DNA of 10,332 nucleotides from NCBI GenBank assembly GCA_030833265.1, contig JAURHO010000053.1, forward strand, positions 1 to 10,332, written 5' to 3'. The notes beneath the pieces were generated by a model. The model saw only the letters and a list, made by a program, of their open reading frames with translations, was not told the DNA's origin and ran no database searches. This document shows positions 1-7,272 of this stretch, one piece after another (the stretch's first letter is position 1; each line of letters opens with the position of its first letter). Source of the stretch: Crocinitomicaceae bacterium. GTDB lineage: Bacteria; Bacteroidota; Bacteroidia; Flavobacteriales_D; Crocinitomicaceae. A program made the position numbers and the translations under genes.

Positions 1-2112
1 AAGGCTGTCTAATTCAAATATGGCCACTTCATAATAAAAACGGGTGCTGTCGTAGGCACCTTTTAAGATTTTTTTGTCGTTGTAATAAACGTAGGCTGGA
101 GCCGCTGTCGATAAATACGGAAAACGACTATTGGATGCAACTTTCCCAGATTTATTATTGGGCAAATCAATATGAACGGTTCCTCTGACCCCCTTTAATG
201 AACTCAGCATTTCAATTGGAGCGGTTCCATCCTCCTTGCGCAGAGGTTTAACGCGCAACTTCGTCTCTTGAGTCGTGTACAAGTTCACTAAGAAATTCTC
301 GTATTCAAATTTGGCTTGCTTACTCAAGATCTCACATTTGCCAGCCTGTAATAGACCTGAAAAAACGATGTCTCGGTTTTCTAAAAGCGTAACTAAGGTG
401 GTGTCTGGGAAGATGTTAACTTGCTGGGTTGCAGAGAGAACAATTTGCTGAACCTCACGGATATACATCACTTGTTGATCAAGCTGGATGTTAGCATATG
501 CCTGCTCTTTTGACTTGCGCAAGTCACTTTCAATACGCAAGTTATCGTAATCACTAGCGCCCTGACTCGCTGCTGCGTAAGCCAATAATTTTGGGCTAAG
601 CAACCATTTCTTTTGTTTGGGATCGGCAATTAAAAACCCTGCTGCCGCTAAGTCTACAAAAAGCGGCTTGACCTGATCGATGGTTTTTTTAAGTGCATTG
701 GCCAATTCGCCTTCCGTAAACAGTGTTTTTCCTTGTGCAGTTGCCAAGGCGGCCAATTGCGTAAATGGATGCTGCCCACCGACGCCTGAAAATTTACCGT
801 AAAGGCTCGCATCGAAATAGTCCATCGATTCAAAGTGCGCCAATTTTCTTTCTTGTGCCGTACCCACATCAAAAGTATAGTAAGGATCTGGGCTGCCTTT
901 CTTCCAGTTTAAAATGGGAGCATATGCATAAACTTTGAAATAATTATCGATGAATGGGAAATAATTGGTGCCTTTCTGACTTGCTGCCAAACGCAAGAGC
1001 TGCTGGGTTTCGTCAAAGGTGAAAAAACATTCTTGAATGCTTATGGAATCGCCATTTTTATAGCGCATAACAGCCTTTGCATCCCTTGCCAAGATTTGTT
1101 TTGGGCTCATTTCAAAGCCATCGGCACTGATTTCAAATAGCTGCTTCCCTCCTCTTTTAAAGATGAGTTTGGCCGGATTATTTGCAGTGCCTTTTCCTAG
1201 AAAGTCGGCACCGTTAAGCATGAAGCTGCCGTCGTAATCTATTTGATCGCGGAGATTGGCAATTTTTAAGCGTTGCTCATAGGAGCTAAATTTAGGAGCC
1301 GACTCATTTTCATTGAGGTCGAGGTAAGTGAGGTCTGTGAGCTTACCCCAAATCGGCGTACTAAAATAAGGGGTGGTTAAGGCTACCGAATCTGCTTTTA
1401 ATTTGGCAGAGTTGAAGTCACACTTATAATTCTTAAGTACGGCATAGGTTTGATTTTTGGCTAAACCCACCTTTTCCCAAGTGACCGTACCTGCATTGCC
1501 TACCCATTTTTTAGATTGAACATCAAATAGACCAGAGGTTTGATAAACAACAATTGAATCTTGATTGCCTTCTTTGGTGAAGTAGTAGCATTTCAAATTG
1601 ACGTTTTGCAACTTAAGCTGTAGTGTCTTGCCGCTTTGCCAGTCGACAGCTCCACCACTAGAAGTCCAGCGATAATTGGCTTCTTTGTAAAAAGAGAAGT
1701 CTCGGAAAAAATCTACCGAAAAAAGTAAAAAATTAGTGAGTTTTTCGTCGGGTTCGGTTGCATATTCGTTGACATACTGCTGCCATGGCCCTGCTAAATC
1801 TGTACTTACTTTCTTCTCAATTATTGTGATACTAGCTTGCATGTAAGCATAGATATCCGGAAAAACGGGAACCTCTTTTTTTTGAAGCTGGTTGCAGTTG
1901 TCTACCAATTTCTTGAACTGGGTTTCATTGAGCAAAGAACCTTTGATTTGCTGAGAAAAATCTCCTTTGAGGTAGTTTTGAGCCGCTTCATCGGTTACCA
2001 GCTGCTGCCAAGTCTTTACAAATTGAACGCGCTCATTGGGAAAGGACTGTGCTTGAAGCAAAAATGCGGTTACAAAAGAAAATACGAAGGTGTAGACAAA
2101 ATTTCTTTTCAT
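1..2112 (-). CDS. Large exported protein of unknown function, 3' end beyond the window
   Basis: An open frame of 704 codons runs from an ATG at 2112 to the left edge without a stop, so the C-terminus is missing. The first ~22 residues (MKRNFVYTF..., hydrophobic core, then LLQAQS) read as a Sec signal peptide without a lipobox cysteine, so the protein is probably periplasmic or at the outer membrane. The rest alternates helical and beta-rich stretches and contains many short Lys/Asn/Asp/Tyr-rich strands. A helical segment around residues 480-530 (near FTEGELANALKKTIDQ) could be a small winged-helix-like module, but that is only an impression. I recognise no catalytic motif and no family. The start overlaps the prmA stop as ATGA, which indicates translational coupling to prmA at the end of the same operon. 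Existence of the gene is near certain; its function is unknown. Confidence 0.85.
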   Translation of the reverse strand, partial: MKRNFVYTFVFSFVTAFLLQAQSFPNERVQFVKTWQQLVTDEAAQNYLKGDFSQQIKGSLLNETQFKKLVDNCNQLQKKEVPVFPDIYAYMQASITIIEKKVSTDLAGPWQQYVNEYATEPDEKLTNFLLFSVDFFRDFSFYKEANYRWTSSGGAVDWQSGKTLQLKLQNVNLKCYYFTKEGNQDSIVVYQTSGLFDVQSKKWVGNAGTVTWEKVGLAKNQTYAVLKNYKCDFNSAKLKADSVALTTPYFSTPIWGKLTDLTYLDLNENESAPKFSSYEQRLKIANLRDQIDYDGSFMLNGADFLGKGTANNPAKLIFKRGGKQLFEISADGFEMSPKQILARDAKAVMRYKNGDSISIQECFFTFDETQQLLRLAASQKGTNYFPFIDNYFKVYAYAPILNWKKGSPDPYYTFDVGTAQERKLAHFESMDYFDASLYGKFSGVGGQHPFTQLAALATAQGKTLFTEGELANALKKTIDQVKPLFVDLAAAGFLIADPKQKKWLLSPKLLAYAAASQGASDYDNLRIESDLRKSKEQAYANIQLDQQVMYIREVQQIVLSATQQVNIFPDTTLVTLLENRDIVFSGLLQAGKCEILSKQAKFEYENFLVNLYTTQETKLRVKPLRKEDGTAPIEMLSSLKGVRGTVHIDLPNNKSGKVASNSRFPYLSTAAPAYVYYNDKKILKGAYDSTRFYYEVAIFELDSL

Positions 2113-2945
2113 GGCTTGACAAATTTGAGGACCGCCCAATTCTCGCGATCGAGGGTTTGTTGATGCAGCAAACCGTGTTGAGCTGCTGCATTGATCAGGT
2201 CTGGTGCATCTGTAATGAAGAAGCCAGAAAGCAGCAACACCGCATTTGGCGACATCGAGGCAGCATATATCGACAATTGTGCCAAGAGTACGTTTTTATT
2301 GATGTTGGCTAAAATGAGGTCGTAGGGTTGTTCACCAATGGCCTCGGCTCCTCCATGAATGGACTCAATTTTAGTGGCGCCATTTAGTGCCATATTTTCA
2401 AGGATATTTTCGGCAGACCAAGCTTCGATTTCAATAGCACGAATTTCCTGGGCGCCTAATTGCTCGGCTAAAAGCGAGAGCACCCCCGTGCCTGCCCCCA
2501 TATCCAAAACCCGCTTTCCTTTGAAATCAAGTTCAAACATGGTTTGGCAGATGAGGTGTGTAGTTTGATGGTGCCCCGTTCCAAAACTCATTTTGGGCAA
2601 GATCACGAGCTCCAAACCGTCAAAGGGTTCAAGCTCATGAAAGGGCGCCACGATGCGCAGTTGCTCTCCGATATACACGGGTTCAAACTGCGCTTCCCAA
2701 TTGGCATTCCAATTTTGCTGAGCCAACAAAGAGAGGTCAAAGCCTTCAATAGCTTGAGCGACTTGAGGATCGGAAAGCAACGTTTGTAAAGCCGCACCAT
2801 CGTAAGCTGATTCGGGGATATAGGCTTTCAAGTTCGGCGCTTCTTCTACGAAACTTTCAAATTCGATTTCAGCCAAATAGGCTACTAAAATGTCACTCCA
2901 ATTTTCAAAATCATGGAGCGCAATGCGCAATTCGTAATAATTCAT
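2109..2945 (-). CDS. prmA: Ribosomal protein L11 methyltransferase (PrmA)
   Basis: This is a cytoplasmic SAM-dependent methyltransferase expected to methylate ribosomal protein L11. The 278-residue length fits the family's shorter members. An N-terminal substrate-recognition domain (about 1-90) ends in NWNANWEAQFEPV (78-90). The family signature MSFGTGHHQTTH is at 119-130, corresponding to the usual FGTGxHxTT. SAM motif I, VLDMGAGTG, is at 146-154, an acidic AIEIE follows at about 170-174, and motif IV ANINKNVL is at 213-220. The chosen start (MNYYELRI) lies one base after the tpiA stop (TAA-C-ATG). The frame remains open upstream to 3047, but that extension would lie inside tpiA and resembles no PrmA sequence. 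The stop overlaps the next gene's start by four bases. Confidence 0.95.
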   Translation of the reverse strand: MNYYELRIALHDFENWSDILVAYLAEIEFESFVEEAPNLKAYIPESAYDGAALQTLLSDPQVAQAIEGFDLSLLAQQNWNANWEAQFEPVYIGEQLRIVAPFHELEPFDGLELVILPKMSFGTGHHQTTHLICQTMFELDFKGKRVLDMGAGTGVLSLLAEQLGAQEIRAIEIEAWSAENILENMALNGATKIESIHGGAEAIGEQPYDLILANINKNVLLAQLSIYAASMSPNAVLLLSGFFITDAPDLINAAAQHGLLHQQTLDRENWAVLKFVKP

Positions 2946-2946
2946 G

Positions 2947-3684
2947 TTAAAGTTGCTCCCATAATTGATGAAACACATGTGGGTCAAGAGAAGCGCCGCC
3001 CACCAGCGCGCCAGCAACCTCAGGGCAGCTAAAAATACTGGCTGCATTTTCAGGATTCACGCTGCCTCCATATAAAACGGGTACACTTGAGGCGTCGCTG
3101 CCAAAAAGTTCAAGTAATAAACTTCTGATAAATGCATGCATCTCGGTAATTTGAGCAGCATTCGCATGAAGACCAGTGCCGATAGCCCAAATAGGCTCGT
3201 ATGCAATGCAGAGCAAGGAAAGTTTTGACCTATCAAAAGAGGACAGGGCTGACTTCAATTGTTGTTCGATAAAATGCAAATGGGTTTTACCCTCCCTTTG
3301 CGCCAGGTTTTCACCGCAACATAAAATGAAAGACAAATTTTTATCAGCTGCCGCTTTTACTTTTTGCGTAATAAATGCGTTGTCTTCATGAAAAAGTTCA
3401 CGGCGCTCTGAATGACCGATTAAAACGGATGAAATTCCAACGCTAGAAAGCTGTTCAATAGAAAGCTCTCCGGTAAAAGCACCTGATGGCTCGTAATAAA
3501 AATTTTGGGCACCGACATGACTAAAGTTATTTTGTAACATCGGAATGAATAAAGCGCTGGGGTACACCCGCACTTCTTTGGTATCGGATTGCCAATTGAA
3601 ACCATTGAATTTTTTAACCCAAAGCTCCACTTCAGGCAAGGTTAAATTCATTTTCCAGTTGGCCGCAAGGATCTTATTTCGCAT
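2947..3684 (-). CDS. tpiA: Triosephosphate isomerase
   Basis: It interconverts dihydroxyacetone phosphate and glyceraldehyde 3-phosphate in glycolysis and gluconeogenesis, in the cytoplasm. The 245 residues match the family's ~250. All catalytic landmarks are present: NWKMN with Lys11, IGHSERRE with His91, and AYEPIWAIGTG with Glu163 followed by flexible loop 6. The phosphate-binding YGGSVNPENA starts at 205, and the C-terminal GALVGGASL is also present. The ATG at 3684 gives the canonical MRNKILAANWKMN start. It lies 21 nt after the stop of the membrane thioredoxin gene and 1 nt before prmA, inside the minus-strand operon. Nothing is missing or unusual in the enzyme itself. Confidence 0.98.
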   Translation of the reverse strand: MRNKILAANWKMNLTLPEVELWVKKFNGFNWQSDTKEVRVYPSALFIPMLQNNFSHVGAQNFYYEPSGAFTGELSIEQLSSVGISSVLIGHSERRELFHEDNAFITQKVKAAADKNLSFILCCGENLAQREGKTHLHFIEQQLKSALSSFDRSKLSLLCIAYEPIWAIGTGLHANAAQITEMHAFIRSLLLELFGSDASSVPVLYGGSVNPENAASIFSCPEVAGALVGGASLDPHVFHQLWEQL

Positions 3685-3705
3685 GAAACGAAAATAAGCG
3701 TTTTA

Positions 3706-4797
3706 TCAGCGCAACTTTTGTTTTTGCAATTGGGTTTTCAAGTCCTCTTTGTTGAAAGCTTGAGGACCTTCCGGACTATGGTAAAACTTCACGGTATTTC
3801 CGTTCCATAAATAGGCCACTCCTGGCACATCGCGATTTCCGCCAAGCACACCCCAAAACTCAATGATATCTAGAACTTTGTAATTAAAGGTAGCTCCGGC
3901 AAACTTGAAAAAATCAGGGATTTCTTCGGCAGCTTCATCCATAAAGAGAATTTGAAGCTCAGGAAAATCTGGCGTACTATTTTTCATAGCAACCAACTGT
4001 TTGGCAGTTGCGCGACAATGATCACAACTTGGCGCAAAGAAACACAAGAGCTTTTTACCCTCATTGATGTTGGCAAAATATTTCTCAAAACCTGATTTTT
4101 TAGATTTCGGGCCCAAGTCCTTGACTTTTTTGGACTTTCCAACTGTATCTTGAACTGCCGCAATAGTTAGCCCTTTTTTCGGGTCTTGAATTTGTTTCCC
4201 GTCTTTAGCCGTATTGACAGGTGCTACTTGCTCAATTGGTGGCGTCGGCGACTGAACAACGGTTGCAGCTTTGTAGGTTGGGATGAAAATAAACATCAAG
4301 AGCATGCACAAACTCAAGACGGTGGTCAAAAACCAAATGTTTGATTTCTCGGGGAGCTGCGTGCCATAGCGCTTCCATAAAACGAGCAAGAGCCCAATCG
4401 AGAGTACGTTTTTGAGAATGGCTTCAAATGGGGTCATGGGAAGCAAAGCCCCAAAGCAACCGCAGTTTCCTTTATTGCCAGAAACCGCCATTTGGATACT
4501 CAGATGCACAACAAAAACTCCTAGCATTAAAATAACCGATGGAATGACCCATTTTTTGAGGTCAAACGGGAAAAGCAATAATAAACCAAGACCAAACTCA
4601 ATTCCGATCAGGGATCTTGAGAAAATTTTTGCAAGTTCAATATTGAAACCCAAAGGATACAATTGTTTCACTTCAAACATAGAGATGGTGCCGTAGGCAG
4701 AAGGATCTGGGTAGATTTTACCGTAGGCAGATACTAAAAACAATCCGGCAATCAGCAGACGGATGGACCAAGGAAGGTAACGTTCAATGTTTTGCAT
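3706..4797 (-). CDS. DoxX/MauE-like membrane protein with C-terminal thioredoxin-like domain
   Basis: The protein is about 363 residues and joins two modules. The first ~175 residues hold four to five hydrophobic segments and begin LPWSIRLLIAGLFLVSAYGK, as in DoxX/MauE proteins. A loop carries GNCGCFG, a CxC pair at 112/114 typical of MauE-type redox proteins. After a Pro/Lys-rich linker (~180-235) comes a thioredoxin-like domain with FFAPSCDHC, giving a CxxC pair at 248/251, and a cis-Pro candidate in DVPGVAY. By analogy the two cysteine pairs may relay electrons across the inner membrane to a periplasmic thioredoxin fold; this is inference. An ATG at 4845 adds 16 non-conserved-looking residues and is the alternative start. 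I prefer 4797 because the hydrophobic domain starts just after it. The gene is followed by tpiA after 21 nt. It resembles what I recall as the BT_3928-type DoxX proteins of Bacteroidota. Confidence 0.85.
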   Translation of the reverse strand: MQNIERYLPWSIRLLIAGLFLVSAYGKIYPDPSAYGTISMFEVKQLYPLGFNIELAKIFSRSLIGIEFGLGLLLLFPFDLKKWVIPSVILMLGVFVVHLSIQMAVSGNKGNCGCFGALLPMTPFEAILKNVLSIGLLLVLWKRYGTQLPEKSNIWFLTTVLSLCMLLMFIFIPTYKAATVVQSPTPPIEQVAPVNTAKDGKQIQDPKKGLTIAAVQDTVGKSKKVKDLGPKSKKSGFEKYFANINEGKKLLCFFAPSCDHCRATAKQLVAMKNSTPDFPELQILFMDEAAEEIPDFFKFAGATFNYKVLDIIEFWGVLGGNRDVPGVAYLWNGNTVKFYHSPEGPQAFNKEDLKTQLQKQKLR

Positions 4798-4862
4798 GTG
4801 CGAAGTTTTATAAGAACGAAAATAAAGGGTTGGCTGCAAGCTCATTGGACTTTAACAGCGTC

Positions 4863-5402
4863 TTAACAATTGCTTAAGTGGATGAGGGCAAACACACTAT
4901 AATTCAGCATGTCAAAATAATTGCCTTCTACCCCTTCTGAAACCACAGTCTGTCCTGCGTTGTCTTCGATTTGTTTGATGCGCAGAATTTTACTCAGGAT
5001 CAAATCGGTTAAGGAGCTCACACGCATATCACGCCAGGCTTCACCGTAATCGTGATTTTTCCTTTCCATGAGCGCCTTGGCCTCTGCTGCAATGTGGTCA
5101 TAATGCGCAATAGCCTCGGTTGGTGTCATGTCGTCTTGAAGTCCTGCTGGCGTTCTTACTTGAATGATCGCCATGATGCAATAGTTGACAATTGCTTGAA
5201 AAGCGTCTTCAAAAGGCTCGTCAACCTTGCTTGCACCCGTTTCTTGTATGGTGCGAATGCGTTGTGCTTTAATGAATAATTGATCGGTAAGTGAGCTTGG
5301 GCGTAGAATGCGCCAAGAAAGACCGTAGTCGAGGGTTTTTTTTTCGAAAATCTCTCGACAAATAGTCATTACATTTGTGTATTGTAATTGTGTTTGTGTC
5401 AT
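4863..5402 (-). CDS. Tandem DUF1599 (nucleotide modification associated domain 1) protein
   Basis: The 179 residues consist of two copies of one ~75-residue helical module. Copy 1 (about 8-82) contains KKTLDYGLSWRILRPSSLTD at 21-40. Copy 2 (about 100-177) contains ERKNHDYGEAW and MRVSSLTD at 113-133. Each continues with K-x2-RI-x-x-I and ends in a hydrophobic helix after an Asn-Tyr (VNYCIMA / LNYSVFA). This matches DUF1599 (PF07659), which is common in Bacteroidota; its biochemical role is not established. The ATG at 5402 is chosen because the residues before Met12 (QYTNVMTICREIF) look like conserved family sequence. That start shares CATG with divergent folP. It is the first gene of the minus-strand operon. 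Confidence 0.9.
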   Translation of the reverse strand: MTQTQLQYTNVMTICREIFEKKTLDYGLSWRILRPSSLTDQLFIKAQRIRTIQETGASKVDEPFEDAFQAIVNYCIMAIIQVRTPAGLQDDMTPTEAIAHYDHIAAEAKALMERKNHDYGEAWRDMRVSSLTDLILSKILRIKQIEDNAGQTVVSEGVEGNYFDMLNYSVFALIHLSNC

Positions 5403-6264
5403 GAATCAGGGTAAGGAACTGGGTGCTGCTTTTCAAAGAAACCGCTTTTTGAATATCAAAGGGCAGCTTCATGATTTCGCACAACCAAAGATAATGGGAA
5501 TTTTGAACATGACACCCGATTCCTTTTATAAAGAAAGTCGTGTTTCAGAAGTGTCTACGCTATTAGCGCGTGCACGCACCATGATTGAACAAGGTTGTAC
5601 GATATTAGACATTGGCGCGAGTTCCACAAGGCCAGGTGCCGATCTCCTAAGTGCTCAAGAAGAAATTAACCGACTGGGTCAAAGCATCAGCACACTAAAA
5701 AAAGAATTTCCAGACATTTTAATTTCGTTAGATACCTACCATGCAGCTGTAGCTCAGTTTGGCATTCAGGAGGGCTGCGATCTGATAAATGACATTTCTG
5801 CTGGGCAGTTTGATCCTGAATTATGGACTGCTGTGGCCGAGGCCAAGATTCCTTATGTGCTCACGTATAACCGAGCCGCACAAAGCAATGAAGCCAAAAG
5901 TTTTGTGGCACAAAAGCGCATCGTGACCGACGCACTGTCTTTTCTTTCCGAAAAACTTGCCGAACTCAAAAACATAGGGATCACAGATGTCCTTATTGAT
6001 CCAGGGTTTGGTTTTGGTAAAACCCTTCAAGAAAATCACCAATTATTACAACACCTCGAGCACCTGCACATTTTAGGCTGCCCACTACTAATTGGCGTCT
6101 CAAGAAAATCAATGATTACCAAAAAGCTGAATATCAGTGCCGAAGAGGCTTTGAATGGCACCAGTATTTTAAATACAATGGCCTACATGAAAGGTGCCGC
6201 GGTCTTTCGCGTCCATGACATTGCTGCTGCCAAAGAGCTGATTGTATTGCTCGAGAAGGAATAA
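5401..6264 (+). CDS. folP: Dihydropteroate synthase
   Basis: It condenses p-aminobenzoate with 6-hydroxymethyl-7,8-dihydropterin pyrophosphate in folate synthesis, in the cytoplasm, and is the sulfonamide target. With 287 residues it is typical in size. Landmarks in order: GILNMTPDSF (33-42), DIGASSTRPGA (70-80), LINDISAG (118-125), LIDPGFGFGKT (188-198, pterin-contacting Asp190), GVSRKS (222-227, Lys226) and FRVHD (249-253, Arg250). One deviation is that the strand usually reading LMHM or LMHN reads VLTYNRA here (133-139). The start is uncertain. ATG 5401 is used, GTG 5377 would extend into the neighbour, and TTG 5449 (LNIKGQL) matches where many homologues begin. It is divergent from the DUF1599 gene. 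Confidence 0.95.
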   Translation: MNQGKELGAAFQRNRFLNIKGQLHDFAQPKIMGILNMTPDSFYKESRVSEVSTLLARARTMIEQGCTILDIGASSTRPGADLLSAQEEINRLGQSISTLKKEFPDILISLDTYHAAVAQFGIQEGCDLINDISAGQFDPELWTAVAEAKIPYVLTYNRAAQSNEAKSFVAQKRIVTDALSFLSEKLAELKNIGITDVLIDPGFGFGKTLQENHQLLQHLEHLHILGCPLLIGVSRKSMITKKLNISAEEALNGTSILNTMAYMKGAAVFRVHDIAAAKELIVLLEKE

Positions 6265-6323
6265 TCACTGTAAATGAAACTTTTTTGCGTACTTTCGTAT
6301 TATTGTACAACTTTAACAAGCGT
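6265..6323 (+). promoter_or_regulatory. Candidate promoter/leader region of the T9SS gene pair
   Basis: The 59-nt gap between folP and the secreted protein gene is AT-rich. It contains TACTTTCG at 6290-6297, one mismatch from the Bacteroidota -7 element TAnnTTTG. A TTTG-like -33 element is not found at the expected 19-21 nt spacing. An 8-base perfect palindrome TTGTACAA lies at 6303-6310, where it could be an operator, though it may be chance. No terminator hairpin for folP is visible here, so read-through from folP remains possible. Confidence 0.3.
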
Positions 6324-7268
6324 ATGAAAGCTTTATCCTTTATTCTATTCAGCTGCCTTGGGCTCTTTTCCTTTGCTCAGGCACCTAGTGCAAACTTCAC
6401 CATTTCAGATTCAGACAACATTCTTTGTGCGGGAGATTGTATTTATTTGGTCAATAATTCAACTGGTGATGGCCTTATTTATACTTGGCAATTTAGCGGA
6501 GGCACGCCTTCTACTTACATTGGTCAAAATCCGGGGCAAGTTTGTTTCAACACAGCAAGCACCACTAGCCCTTATCAAATTACCCTTACCGCAACCAATG
6601 CGCAAGGAGCCGTGAGCACCATTTCACAATTTGTAACGGTTTTACCAATGCCAACACTTTCCACAACCATTTCAGACACCTTAGCTGGTGCCTACGTTGT
6701 GATCCCTGACACCACAATTGACATGTTCCAAGAAGCCTATTTATATGCTGAAGGCGCGCCAATGGGTGGGAACCTCACTTGGTATCCTAGTGGTGTTGCT
6801 GCAGACAGCATCCCTGGTTGTATTACTTGTTTGGCCGGAGACTCACTTACAGTTACTCCTTTTTACACAACGAATTATGTCGTTCAATATGGCCTCAATG
6901 GTTGTTATGCTTATGACACCGTTTTAGTTACCGTAAATTTTGCAAACCTCGTAAAAATTGAATTGCCCAACTCCTTCTCCCCTAACGGCGATGGTGAAAA
7001 CGATTACTTCCGCGTCTTGACAAACGTAGACGAAGACGGAAACTTCGCAAACGGTTTTGAAGAAGGTGGCGCTCTTGCCGAAATTGACCTTCGCGTTTTC
7101 AATCGATACGGACAACAAGTTTTCAGAACTACAGACGTTCACGAAGGTTGGGATGGTACGCTCAAAGGCAAGCCAATGAACCCTGCTACCTACACTTATA
7201 TTTTAAACTTCCGCACCATTGATGGCCGCTCTGGCACTCGCAAAGGAAACGTGACACTATTCAGATAA
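6324..7268 (+). CDS. Secreted PKD-like protein with type B T9SS C-terminal sorting domain
   Basis: The 314 residues begin with a clear signal peptide (MKALSFILFSCLGLFSFAQ, cleavage near 19). A PKD-like beta domain follows (about 23-108), with VNNSTGDG, YTWQFSGGTP and YQITLTATN. A second Ig-like region (~114-206) contains GCITC and CYAYDTVLVTV. The last ~108 residues are a classic gliding-motility-associated/CHU_C type B sorting domain: LPNSFSPNGDGEND, then a RVFNRYGQQVF strand, GWDGTLKG, and a terminal KGNVTLFR. Such proteins are exported by T9SS to the cell surface or medium. The open frame extends upstream to a TTG at 6285, but the signal peptide fixes ATG 6324. It lies 4 nt before a PorP/SprF gene, its likely dedicated partner. 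What it binds is unknown; it may be a small adhesin or a structural subunit. Confidence 0.92.
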   Translation: MKALSFILFSCLGLFSFAQAPSANFTISDSDNILCAGDCIYLVNNSTGDGLIYTWQFSGGTPSTYIGQNPGQVCFNTASTTSPYQITLTATNAQGAVSTISQFVTVLPMPTLSTTISDTLAGAYVVIPDTTIDMFQEAYLYAEGAPMGGNLTWYPSGVAADSIPGCITCLAGDSLTVTPFYTTNYVVQYGLNGCYAYDTVLVTVNFANLVKIELPNSFSPNGDGENDYFRVLTNVDEDGNFANGFEEGGALAEIDLRVFNRYGQQVFRTTDVHEGWDGTLKGKPMNPATYTYILNFRTIDGRSGTRKGNVTLFR

Positions 7269-7272
7269 GCAC

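Noticed and set aside
1837..2312. Two overlapping plus-strand frames at the prmA / large-protein junction
   Set aside because: They are antisense to well-supported genes with a signal peptide and PrmA motifs; the sequences look like random translation.
2946..3047. Upstream in-frame extension of PrmA by 34 residues
   Set aside because: It lies entirely within the 3' end of tpiA on the same strand and reads as tpiA out of frame; the PrmA family start is MNYYEL at 2945.
5377..5400. GTG start extending FolP by eight residues (MYCNCVCV)
   Set aside because: The extension is antisense to the DUF1599 N-terminus, cysteine-rich and unlike any FolP start.
6265..6290. Terminator for folP
   Set aside because: There is a T run at 6281-6286 but no adjacent GC-rich inverted repeat that could form a stem.
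6285..6323. TTG start giving a 13-residue extension of the T9SS cargo protein
   Set aside because: It would bury the signal peptide behind a leader; ATG 6324 begins exactly at MKALSFILFS, and the extra segment looks like promoter DNA.
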